Source: CAZVEV01 sp964625865 (lineage in GTDB: Bacteria > Planctomycetota > Phycisphaerae > SM23-33). Taken from it: a stretch of DNA of 13,025 bases. The notes under the pieces were generated by a model. It saw only the letters and a list, made by a program, of their open reading frames with translations. It was not told the origin of the DNA and did no database searches. The position numbers and the translations under genes were made by a program. Location of the stretch: assembly GCA_964625865.1 (NCBI GenBank), contig CAZVEV010000166.1, positions 1-13,025 of the forward strand, in the 5' to 3' direction. Of the stretch, positions 1-6,615 are shown in pieces. How positions within the stretch are numbered: position 1 is the first letter of the stretch; every line of letters starts with the position of its first letter.

Positions 1-535
1 CGACGATGTTGGTGAAGCTGCCCTCGATCGAGTCGACGAATCGGTCGGCGGTCTCCTGGATGGCGTAGGCGCCGGCCTTGCCCATCCATTCGCCCGAGGC
101 GACATAATCGGCGATCTCCTGCTCGGTCATCTGACGCATCGTGACATACGTAACATCTGACGCGATAAGACGATGAGTCTCACCCGTCAGCAGGGCCACC
201 CCCGTAATCACCGCGTGCCGCGTGCCGGAGACGCTCTCAAGCATCTGACGGGCCTCGGCCTCGTCGGCCGGCTTGCCCAGAACGTGGTCGTCGGTGGCCA
301 CCACCGTGTCGGCCCCCAGCACCAGCCGCCCGGGGTGCAGGTCGCTGACCGCCCGGGCCTTGAAGTAGGCCAGCGCCTCGGCCAGTTGGGTCGGCGTGAG
401 GTGTTCCACCGGCTCGTCCGGCTCGTGCAGGGGCGGAGCGACCACGTCGAAGTCATAGCCCGCCTCGCCCATCAGGTCCCGCCGGCGCGGGCTTGACGAT
501 GCAAGCACCAGTCGTTTGTCCGTCTCATCACTCAT
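1..535 (-). CDS. maf: Maf-family nucleoside triphosphate pyrophosphatase (C-terminus cut by window edge)
   Basis: Maf proteins are cytoplasmic house-cleaning enzymes that hydrolyse non-canonical or modified nucleoside triphosphates to the monophosphate and pyrophosphate. The reverse-strand translation opens with the family signature LASSSPRR (residues 11-18). It then shows GADTVV (74-79, with the catalytic Asp76) and near the end GKAGAYAIQ followed by GSFTNIV, all in family order. About 178 codons are visible; family members run roughly 190-200, so only the last 10-20 residues lie beyond the window. I chose the ATG at 535 because GAAGGA lies 10 nt upstream; an in-frame ATG at 544 sits only 1 nt from that motif. 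A TATAAT box lies further upstream on the same strand. The next gene leftward is outside the window, and the adenylate-kinase-like gene upstream is 448 nt away across a repeat, so the two are probably not cotranscribed. Confidence 0.95.
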   Translation of the reverse strand, partial: MSDETDKRLVLASSSPRRRDLMGEAGYDFDVVAPPLHEPDEPVEHLTPTQLAEALAYFKARAVSDLHPGRLVLGADTVVATDDHVLGKPADEAEARQMLESVSGTRHAVITGVALLTGETHRLIASDVTYVTMRQMTEQEIADYVASGEWMGKAGAYAIQETADRFVDSIEGSFTNIV

Positions 536-573
536 CGAGGTCATGTCCTTCAAAGGTCCCTCCCCATACCACT

Positions 574-579
574 ATTATA
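574..579 (-). promoter_or_regulatory. Perfect TATAAT -10 box upstream of maf
   Basis: Reading the minus strand, TATAAT occurs 38 nt upstream of the maf start at 535, in a local AT-rich patch within GC-rich DNA. I see no good -35 hexamer at 16-18 bp spacing, so this would be a weak or activator-dependent sigma-70-type promoter. The assignment rests on the -10 match and its position only. Confidence 0.45.
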
Positions 580-705
580 TAACGCTCCAGACGGTGTGAC
601 GTTTCACGCCAAGTCACGTTGCACGGCGGACAGCGCTGCACTCTATCCGTCAACTCCTGCGCGCGCCGCGCAAATCTTCAGCAACCGTTCAACACAACTC
701 GGGGC

Positions 706-892
706 TTTTCAACACAGACGTACAGAGAAAACAGAGAGACAGAAACAACAGAAACAGCAGAGGACACAGAGAGCAACAGAGGGCGCAGAGAGAAGAAAGA
801 CGGATGTCTCTGTGTTCTCTGCCGTTCTCTTCTTTGCTGTTCTTCTGCTTGCTCATTTTCTCTTCTGTTCTCTGTGCCTCTGTGTTGAAAAC
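706..892. repeat. Long imperfect inverted repeat with purine-rich and pyrimidine-rich halves
   Basis: The left half (706 to about 802) is nearly all purines plus C, built from irregular ACAGAGA-type words. The right half (about 803-892) is its imperfect reverse complement, rich in TCTCTGTG words. Both ends carry the same word, TTTTCAACACAGA (left, 706-718) against its complement ending in GTTGAAAA (right). Each arm is close to 90 nt, so a transcript could fold into one long imperfect hairpin. Open frames crossing it on both strands are low-complexity translations of the repeat, not genes. I have a general recollection of similar AACACAGAGGCACAGAG-type intergenic repeats in several bacterial phyla, but I cannot name a curated family. 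The flanks (545-705 and 893-983) hold nothing recognisable apart from the maf -10 box. Confidence 0.7.
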
Positions 893-983
893 GACCTGAA
901 AACAGGCATTGGGTTCCGGCCAACAGCCGGCCTGCGGTAAATGCGTACAGGCGCCTCCGCTGCGCTGCCGAGCCGGTCCCCAT

Positions 984-1595
984 TTACGACTTCAGGGTCC
1001 GGTCGAGTGCCTCCCAGGCCTCCCGGGGCGTGGTGGCCGGGCCGATGTCGAGGGTGATGATCCGAGCGCCGGCCCGGCGGTAGTGGTCGATCAGGGGGCG
1101 GGTGCGGGCGGCGAACAGGACGAGTTTGCCCCGCACGGCCTGGGCGTGATCGTCGGTGCGGGCGGCCCGGTCGCCGCCGGTGTCGGCGGCGATGCGATGG
1201 AAGACTGTCTCGGCATCGCAGGCCAGGTCGACCACGGTGGTGATCTCGAGCATCGCGTCGACGTCTCGGGCCTGTCCGACGTGCCGCGGCAGGCCGTTCA
1301 GGACGACCAGGTCATGGTCGCCGCCGGCCTCGGCCAGCCGCCCTTCGACCAGTTTGCGGGCGACGTGAAACTGCTCGTCTTCCAGCAGGGCCCCGCAGTT
1401 CAGGACCCGACGGATCAGGGCAAGGTCGTCTTGTGACAGCGTGTCCGGTCCCTGGCCGGCGGCGGCCTGGCGGAGCAACTGGCCGAAGTCCACGTGGACG
1501 CACCGGCGGCCGCCGAGGCCCTCGAACTCGAGGGTCTGGCCCAGCGGCGTCTTGCCGGCCCCGGTGGGCCCAATCAGCAGGATCGCAGTGTTCAT
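984..1595 (-). CDS. Adenylate-kinase-like P-loop nucleotide kinase
   Basis: The 203-residue protein is a P-loop NTPase of the nucleoside-monophosphate kinase type, which would transfer phosphate from ATP to a nucleotide in the cytoplasm. Visible motifs are a Walker A loop GPTGAGKT (residues 9-16), then FGQLLRQAA matching the adenylate kinase GDxLR region. LNGLPRHVGQA resembles the family's DGFPRxxxQA, and a C-terminal stretch RTDDHAQAVRGKL...TRPLIDHYRRAG resembles RxDD...R...T.PLIDYY. Oddities are P-loop GAGKTP in place of the usual GKGT, and NGLPR in place of DGFPR, so this is probably a paralogue rather than the essential Adk. I chose the ATG at 1595 because the P-loop then sits at the usual N-terminal distance; a TTG-initiated extension to 1673 has no family resemblance. 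No clear Shine-Dalgarno is visible. It is divergent from acs. Confidence 0.8.
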   Translation of the reverse strand: MNTAILLIGPTGAGKTPLGQTLEFEGLGGRRCVHVDFGQLLRQAAAGQGPDTLSQDDLALIRRVLNCGALLEDEQFHVARKLVEGRLAEAGGDHDLVVLNGLPRHVGQARDVDAMLEITTVVDLACDAETVFHRIAADTGGDRAARTDDHAQAVRGKLVLFAARTRPLIDHYRRAGARIITLDIGPATTPREAWEALDRTLKS

Positions 1596-1704
1596 GGCGT
1601 GACGATACTGCCCCGCCGGCGCCGTGTCAAACCAGCGCCCCGCGACGTCGGATTCGTCTGAGCTGCTCCTCAAATGTCACGTCACTTTTTTTGCCGAAAC
1701 CCCC

Positions 1705-1733
1705 TTGATTCCGTGACGATCCCCCTCTAAAAT
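1705..1733 (+). promoter_or_regulatory. Sigma-70-type promoter for acs
   Basis: TTGATT at 1705-1710 and TAAAAT at 1728-1733 are separated by exactly 17 bp. They match TTGACA at 4 of 6 positions and TATAAT at 5 of 6. Transcription would start near 1740 and give a leader of about 100 nt before the preferred acs ATG, containing the hairpin at 1773-1793. Confidence 0.55.
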
Positions 1734-1769
1734 CCCCAATCCTTTAACCCCACTGTTTCCGAGGACGCG

Positions 1770-1793
1770 ACTCAGGTCCTGAGTTAGGACCTG
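1770..1793 (+). promoter_or_regulatory. Overlapping inverted repeats in the acs leader
   Basis: ACTCAGGTCCTGAGT (1770-1784) is a 15-bp perfect palindrome around T1777. Overlapping it, CAGGTCCT (1773-1780) and AGGACCTG (1786-1793) form an 8-bp stem with a GAGTT loop. The two pairings share 1773-1784, so in RNA they cannot coexist; in DNA the palindrome could be a dimeric operator. The position, between the putative promoter and the acs start, favours a regulatory role. The function is inferred. Confidence 0.4.
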
Positions 1794-1843
1794 TGAAAAA
1801 AGTATCGAACGGGCCCCAGAGGCCAGGAAAGGGCAAGCAGGAC

Positions 1844-3829
1844 ATGGCTGAAGAGCACAAGGCGATGGACTCACTGATGAAGGAAGACCGGACGTTCCCC
1901 CCGCCGGCGGAACTGACCGCGAACGCCGAGATCAAGACTCTCGAGCAGTACCAGGAAATGTACGACCGGTCGATCAACGACTCGGACGCGTTCTGGCTCG
2001 AGCAGGCGGAAACCATCGAGTGGTTCAAGAAGCCCACCAAGGCTCGCGAGTACACCTGGGACACCCAGGGCCGGACCATCGAGCACACGTGGTACGCCGA
2101 CGGCGAACTCAACGTCGCCTACAACTGCCTCGACCGTCACATGGGCACCGAACGCGAGAACAAGGTCGCGCTGATCTGGCAGGGCGACGAGCCGGACGAA
2201 GACAGGAAGATCACCTACAAGGAACTGCATGCCGAAGTCTGCAAGTTCGCCAATGTCATGAAGGACATGGGCGTGACCAAGGGCGACCGGGTCTGCATCT
2301 ACATGGGCATGGTTCTCGAACTGCCCGTGGTCATGATGGCGTGCGCCCGCATCGGCGCGATCCACTCGATCGTCTTCGGCGGGTTCAGCGCCGACGCACT
2401 CCGCGACCGTATCAACGACTCGGACTGCAAGATCCTCATCACCATGAACGTCTCAAAGCGAGCCGGCCGCAACGTCCTGCTCAAGCAGATCTCCGACGAG
2501 GCGCTGACCCAGACGCCCACCATCGAGAAGGTCATCGTCCTCAAGCGTAGCGACGATGCCTGCGAGATGACCGAAGGTCGCGACGTGTGGTATCACGACG
2601 TGATGGCCGACGCGTCGGCCGACTGCGAAGCGGTCCCCATGAACGCCGAAGACCCCCTGTTCATCCTCTACACCTCCGGCTCGACGGGCAAGCCCAAGGG
2701 CGTGGTCCACACCACCGGCGGCTACCTGGTCTGGACGACCATGACCCACCGCCTGACGTTCGACCTGAAGGAAGACGACGTCTACTTCTGCGCCGCCGAC
2801 ATCGGCTGGGTCACCGGTCACAGCTACATCGTGTACGGCCCGCTGACCAACGGCGCCACCAGCGTCATGTTCGAGTCGACCCCCCTGTACCCCGACGCCG
2901 GACGCTACTGGGAAGTCGTCGACAAGTTCAAGGTCACCCAGTTCTACACCGCTCCCACCGCCATCCGCGCACTGATCCGTCAGGGCGACGAATGGCCCGC
3001 AAAGTACGACATGTCGTCCCTGCGGATCCTGGGTTCGGTCGGCGAGCCGATTAACCCCGAAGCCTGGATGTGGTACTACGAGCAGGTCGGCCGGGGAAAA
3101 TGCCCCATCGTCGACACCTGGTGGCAGACCGAAACCGGCGGCTTCATGATCACCCCGCTTCCCGGTTGCATGACCCTCAAGCCGGGCAGCGCCTCGCGTC
3201 CGTTCTTCGGCGTCGAGCCGGTCCTGCTGCGTGAAGACGGCACCGAGTGCGAGCGCAACGAAGGCGGCAAGCTGTGCATCAAGAAGCCCTGGCCGGGCAT
3301 GATGCGGACGATGTGGGGCGACCCCGATCGCTTCATCGACGCCTACTGGACGATGTACGACGACCTGTACTTCACCGGCGACGGCTGCCGCATCGACGAC
3401 GACGGCGACTTCTGGCTGATGGGGCGAATCGACGACGTGGTCAACGTCTCGGGTCACCGTATCGGCACGGCCGAGGTCGAAAGCGCACTGGTCAGCCATG
3501 ACTCAGTCGCCGAGGCTGCCGTGGCGCCCATGCCCCACGAGATCAAGGGTCAGGGCCTCTACGCCTACGTCACGCTGGTTGACGGCGTCGGTGAGAGCGA
3601 TGATCTGAAGAAGGAGCTGGTCAAGCACGTTCGCGCCGAGATCGGCCCGATCGCCGCGCCGGACAAGGTCCAGTTCGCCCCCGCACTGCCCAAGACGCGG
3701 TCGGGCAAGATCATGCGTCGTATCCTCCGCAAGATCGCCGAAGGCGTCGCCGACCGAAGCACCCTGGGCGACGTCAGCACGCTGGCGGATCCCGGCGTTG
3801 TCGACTCCCTGATCGAGGGACGCCAGTAG
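1844..3829 (+). CDS. acsA: Acetyl-CoA synthetase (AMP-forming)
   Basis: The enzyme activates acetate with ATP and CoA to acetyl-CoA, AMP and pyrophosphate through an acetyl-adenylate intermediate, in the cytoplasm. The 661-residue length fits Acs (about 650). Motifs in order are YTSGSTGKPKG (from Y276, the ATP/phosphate loop), WWQTETGG (from W426), YFTGDG with the following DDVVNVSGHR (hinge and CoA side), and KTRSGKIMRR near the C-terminus. Lys622 is the conserved catalytic lysine that acetyltransferases modify in this family. I chose ATG 1844 because AGGAAAGGG lies 10 nt upstream and the product MAEEHK... resembles family N-termini; a GTG at 1793 would start inside the leader hairpin. An OFA-type MFS carrier follows 112 nt downstream, beyond a strong hairpin. 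Regulation probably combines the upstream promoter, the leader palindrome and possible lysine acetylation; the last is family knowledge, not visible here. Confidence 0.97.
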   Translation: MAEEHKAMDSLMKEDRTFPPPAELTANAEIKTLEQYQEMYDRSINDSDAFWLEQAETIEWFKKPTKAREYTWDTQGRTIEHTWYADGELNVAYNCLDRHMGTERENKVALIWQGDEPDEDRKITYKELHAEVCKFANVMKDMGVTKGDRVCIYMGMVLELPVVMMACARIGAIHSIVFGGFSADALRDRINDSDCKILITMNVSKRAGRNVLLKQISDEALTQTPTIEKVIVLKRSDDACEMTEGRDVWYHDVMADASADCEAVPMNAEDPLFILYTSGSTGKPKGVVHTTGGYLVWTTMTHRLTFDLKEDDVYFCAADIGWVTGHSYIVYGPLTNGATSVMFESTPLYPDAGRYWEVVDKFKVTQFYTAPTAIRALIRQGDEWPAKYDMSSLRILGSVGEPINPEAWMWYYEQVGRGKCPIVDTWWQTETGGFMITPLPGCMTLKPGSASRPFFGVEPVLLREDGTECERNEGGKLCIKKPWPGMMRTMWGDPDRFIDAYWTMYDDLYFTGDGCRIDDDGDFWLMGRIDDVVNVSGHRIGTAEVESALVSHDSVAEAAVAPMPHEIKGQGLYAYVTLVDGVGESDDLKKELVKHVRAEIGPIAAPDKVQFAPALPKTRSGKIMRRILRKIAEGVADRSTLGDVSTLADPGVVDSLIEGRQ

Positions 3830-3879
3830 ACGATCGCCCGCGAGCGGTTTAGTCTGGAACGTTGTTACGTGACACTAGT

Positions 3880-3915
3880 CAACGGCCCCCGTTCCCGAAT
3901 GGACGGGGGCCGTTG
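3880..3915 (+). terminator. Strong GC hairpin between acs and the MFS gene
   Basis: Arms CAACGGCCCCCGT (3880-3892) and ACGGGGGCCGTTG (3903-3915) pair perfectly over 13 bp around a 10-nt loop, 50 nt after the acs stop. No T tract follows, so it may stabilise or partly terminate the acs transcript rather than act as a classical intrinsic terminator. The MFS Shine-Dalgarno begins 13 nt later, so it could also modulate the downstream gene. Confidence 0.55.
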
Positions 3916-3941
3916 CCAACACTCCTGAAAGGAGAACGTCG

Positions 3942-5213
3942 ATGAGTGAGCAGGACTTGGTTCAGGCCCCCGCAGCCAATCACGGTTGGCGCGTGGTCTT
4001 CGCCGGAACCGGCATCAACCTCGCGCTGGGTGTCCTGTACACCTGGAGCGTTTTCAAGAAGAACATCCCCGCCGAATGGGGCTGGGCGGACATGACGCTC
4101 TGGCCCTACGCGGTCGCGTGCCTGGCGTTCTGCCTGATCATGGTGCCCGCCGGCCGCATGCAGGACAAGATGGGTCCGCGCATCGTCGCCACCATCGGCG
4201 GGGTCCTGGTGGGCCTGGGGCTGATCATCGCCAGCCAGTCGGAGTCCCTGATGGGGTACATCGTCGGCTTCGGCATCCTCGCCGGTTCGGGATTCGGCTT
4301 TGGGTATGCTTCGGCGACCCCGCCGGCGGTCAAGTGGTTCCCCGCGGCCAAGACCGGCATGATCGCCGGGATCGTCGTCTCCGGGTTCGGCCTGGCCAGC
4401 GTCTACATCGCCCCGCTTGCCGCGGCGCTGATAGGTTCCTTCGGGATCCAGACCACCGAACTGGTCTTCGGGATCGCGTTCCTGATTGTGGTCTGCGGCC
4501 TGGCCCAGTTGCTCAAACCCCCGCCCAAGGGATACGTCCCGGCCGGAAGTCCCCCAGCCAAGCCGGTCGGGGCCGACACCAAGAAGGAGAACTTCACGCC
4601 GGGCGAGATGCTCAAGACGTGGCAGTTCTACAGCTTGTGGTTCATGTTCGCCTGCGGGTCCGGTGCGGGGTTGATGATCATCGGCATCCTCGCCCCGATG
4701 GCCAAGGAACAGGCCGGCGTGGAACTCGGCTTCATCCTGGTCGCCGCGCTGGCGGTGGGCAACGGCGGGGGACGGATCCTCGCCGGCATGGCCTCGGACA
4801 AGATCGGGCGCAAGACCACCATGTGCATCTGTTTTGTGATGCAGGCGATCCTGATCTTCCTGCTGTCCCGCGTCAGCGAGGGGTCGGCCCTGGGGAGCAT
4901 TCCCGCTCTGGTCGTGGTTTCGGCCCTGGTCGGGGCCAACTACGGCGCGAACCTGTGCCTGTTCCCCTCGGCGGTCAAGGACTACTACGGGCTGAAGAAC
5001 TTCGGCATCAACTACGGACTGGTCTTCACGTCCTGGGGCATCGGCGGTTTCGTGCTGGCCATCGTCGCCAGCTTGATTCGAAAGGAAACCAACAGCTTCG
5101 ACTTCGCCTACTACGCTTCGGCGGCGCTGCTGGCCGTCGCGGCCGTTATGTCGATTGCACTGAAGGCCCCGCATCATCTCGAACTCGAGCAAGGTGATGC
5201 TGCCGCCGCGTGA
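3942..5213 (+). CDS. MFS transporter, oxalate/formate antiporter (OFA)-type family
   Basis: This is an inner-membrane secondary carrier of 423 residues with about 12 hydrophobic segments. Both halves carry the MFS loop motif: GRMQDKMGPR (71-80) and ASDKIGRK (about 284-291). The stretch LFPSAVKDYYGLKNFGINYG, before the eleventh segment, is typical of the OFA family, which includes oxalate/formate exchangers and monocarboxylate (pyruvate-type) carriers. A hydrophilic central loop (about 190-215, PPPKGYVPAGSPPAKP) separates the two six-helix halves. I see no lysine in the eleventh hydrophobic segment, where OxlT has its substrate-binding Lys355, so oxalate is not a safe guess. Placement directly after acs suggests acetate or another short monocarboxylate; that is inference. 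The start is well supported by GGAG at 3931-3934, 7 nt from the ATG. A long hairpin follows the stop. Confidence 0.9.
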   Translation: MSEQDLVQAPAANHGWRVVFAGTGINLALGVLYTWSVFKKNIPAEWGWADMTLWPYAVACLAFCLIMVPAGRMQDKMGPRIVATIGGVLVGLGLIIASQSESLMGYIVGFGILAGSGFGFGYASATPPAVKWFPAAKTGMIAGIVVSGFGLASVYIAPLAAALIGSFGIQTTELVFGIAFLIVVCGLAQLLKPPPKGYVPAGSPPAKPVGADTKKENFTPGEMLKTWQFYSLWFMFACGSGAGLMIIGILAPMAKEQAGVELGFILVAALAVGNGGGRILAGMASDKIGRKTTMCICFVMQAILIFLLSRVSEGSALGSIPALVVVSALVGANYGANLCLFPSAVKDYYGLKNFGINYGLVFTSWGIGGFVLAIVASLIRKETNSFDFAYYASAALLAVAAVMSIALKAPHHLELEQGDAAAA

Positions 5214-5237
5214 GACGAGTACTGATGCGTACATCCC

Positions 5238-5274
5238 CCGACGCCCGTCGTCCCCCGTGGACGGCGGGCGTCGG
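5238..5274 (+). terminator. Long hairpin after the MFS gene
   Basis: Arms CCGACGCCCG (5238-5247) and CGGGCGTCGG (5265-5274) pair perfectly. Pairing continues inward through one G-U and about five more pairs to a 5-nt loop, giving some 16 bp. It starts 24 nt after the MFS stop and lacks a T tract, like the hairpin after acs. A second stem, CCGGGCG/CGCCCGG (5281-5287 with 5298-5304), follows immediately, before the next start codon. Confidence 0.55.
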
Positions 5275-5329
5275 ACATTCCCGGGCGCGGGGTCTGTCGC
5301 CCGGTGCGTCCGGGGCCTATCCTGTAGGC

Positions 5330-5854
5330 ATGTCCTTGCGCGATGACAGCGACGTCCACTTCTTCTGCGACGCCATGCTCGGCGGACTGGCCCGATGGCT
5401 GCGCGCGTGGGGGTACGACGCGGCGTTCGAGTACGGGATCGACGATGGCGACCTGGTCGCCCGGGCCGAGCAAACCGGCGCGATGATCCTCAGTTCTGAC
5501 GGCCCGCTGTTCGATCGCACCGTGATTGCCACCGGGCGCGTCAAGGCGCTCTACGTGCCGCAACAGCTCAGCCGCGACGAGCAACTCGACTTCGTGGTGC
5601 GCGAGTTGCGGTTGCCGCGTCGCACCGGGCGGTGCATGGCCTGCGGGGGTGAACTGGTCGAAGTGCCTCGCCATTCAGTCACCGACGAGGCCCCGCCGCT
5701 GGCGTTCAAGAACTGCAAGCGGTTCTGGCGATGTCAACGGTGCGACAAGCTGCTGTGGCATGGGACGCACTGGCACCGCATCGAGAGGCGCCTGGGGCAG
5801 CTTGGCGATGACGACATGTCGCCCGGAAAGGGGCGTCGGCGGGGGACCGTCTAG
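5330..5854 (+). CDS. Mut7-C (DUF82) domain putative RNase with zinc ribbon
   Basis: The 174-residue protein matches the Mut7-C/DUF82 architecture: an N-terminal PIN-like fold followed by a C-terminal zinc ribbon. The N-terminus reads FFCDAMLGGLARWLRAWGYD (residues 11-30), close to the family pattern FLxDxMLGxLARWLRxLGYD with an acidic active-site residue (Asp14). ILSSDGPLF corresponds to the family's LTRDxxL segment. The ribbon has CMAC and CQRC pairs and ends with the family's W-x-GTHW. The family is predicted to be nucleolytic on RNA; the exact substrate is not established. I chose ATG 5330 because the motif starts at the usual position; an upstream GTG at 5210 would translate through the hairpin region. 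The Shine-Dalgarno is weak. The stop TAG lies within CTAG, shared with the convergent pseudopilin stop. Confidence 0.88.
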   Translation: MSLRDDSDVHFFCDAMLGGLARWLRAWGYDAAFEYGIDDGDLVARAEQTGAMILSSDGPLFDRTVIATGRVKALYVPQQLSRDEQLDFVVRELRLPRRTGRCMACGGELVEVPRHSVTDEAPPLAFKNCKRFWRCQRCDKLLWHGTHWHRIERRLGQLGDDDMSPGKGRRRGTV

Positions 5855-6363
5855 AATGACGGGAGTGCCGGGCCGCCATCCAGTTCGATCTCATCCGGAT
5901 CGCCGGCGCCGTTGTCGGTGTTGATGTACAGCTTCTTGTCGGTCGTTGTGTAATACCAGCCCGTGCGGCCGTTCCGGGTGGCCGGCAGGTACTTGCCGAA
6001 CGTGATCTCCGCCCCCGCGGCGCCGCTGACGAACGGGTTGGTGGGCCACTCTATCAGGTACGGTCCGAACGTGCCGTTGGCATTCAGCGTCCCGTCGGCG
6101 TCCGTCTTGCCGGTCATGCGCTTGATGAAGTTGGCCGTGTCCAGCGAGCCGTCGGCCGCCAGGTCGGGCGTCTTTCCGCCGTGCTGGTGCTTGTAGAGTT
6201 CGAGCTGTCGCAGGGCCGTTGCGTAGTCGGTGGACAACGTCTTTTCACGGGCGTCGTCGGCGCTACTGGCGTACTTCGGGATCACGATCATGGCCATGAT
6301 GCCAAGGATCATTACGACGATCACGAGTTCTATGAGCGAAAACGCGCTGTCCCGATGCCGCAT
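5851..6363 (-). CDS. Type II secretion/type IV pilin-like major pseudopilin (GspG-like)
   Basis: This 170-residue protein has a class III prepilin signal: a short charged leader MRHRDSA, then FSLIELVIVVMILGIMAMIVIPK. Cleavage is expected after Ala7, leaving Phe8 as +1 and Glu12 as the invariant +5 glutamate. The usual residue before cleavage is Gly; Ala appears here. A single N-terminal hydrophobic helix is followed by a soluble domain with YKHQHGGKTPDL and GPYLIEWPTNPF, which resembles the GspG pattern where a helix is followed by PxxGxL and a DPWG-like turn. It would be processed by a prepilin peptidase and assembled into a periplasmic pseudopilus, but no other secretion genes are in the window, so it is a stand-alone member. 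GGAGG lies 8 nt upstream of the ATG. Its stop shares CTAG with the convergent Mut7-C gene. Confidence 0.88.
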   Translation of the reverse strand: MRHRDSAFSLIELVIVVMILGIMAMIVIPKYASSADDAREKTLSTDYATALRQLELYKHQHGGKTPDLAADGSLDTANFIKRMTGKTDADGTLNANGTFGPYLIEWPTNPFVSGAAGAEITFGKYLPATRNGRTGWYYTTTDKKLYINTDNGAGDPDEIELDGGPALPSF

Positions 6364-6535
6364 CTACTCGTCCTCCGGTCCTTTCCGTTTCACCCCCGCA
6401 CCCCCGACCGTGGGGGGCACTGGGAGCCGACATCAGGATTGATCGGCCTGATCGTGCCGGGACTTCACTAGTGCTCATGCAATCGGGGCCTGTCTGCCGT
6501 TACTTCTTCTCCCGCAGCGGGCGGGGGGTCCGGCG

Positions 6536-6564
6536 TTGACGTTCGGCCGGTCAGGCGGTAGGCT
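6536..6564 (+). promoter_or_regulatory. Candidate promoter of the PpiC-like lipoprotein gene
   Basis: TTGACG (6536-6541) and TAGGCT (6559-6564) are spaced by 17 bp. The -35 is a 5-of-6 match to consensus; the -10 keeps only T, A and the final T. A start near 6571 would leave a leader of about 45 nt before ATG 6616, which agrees with using that ATG rather than the upstream one at 6568. The rest of the gap 6364-6535 has only small stems (ATCAGG 6432-6437 with CCTGAT 6447-6452) and no gene. Confidence 0.4.
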
Positions 6565-6615
6565 TGCATGCCGTGGAAACCGGCGTTGAAGACTGATGTG
6601 CGAAGGGATGGCTCG

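Noticed and set aside
1793..1843. GTG start giving a 678-residue acetyl-CoA synthetase
   Set aside because: The extra 17 residues do not resemble family N-termini, the GTG is the last part of the leader stem, and AGGAAAGGG favours ATG 1844.
2453..3499. 348-codon open frame on the minus strand
   Set aside because: It lies entirely antisense to acs, whose motifs are unambiguous.
3879..5234. 451-codon open frame on the minus strand
   Set aside because: It is the antisense of the MFS gene, with a His/Asp/Gly/Gln-rich low-complexity translation and no family pattern; high GC makes such frames long.
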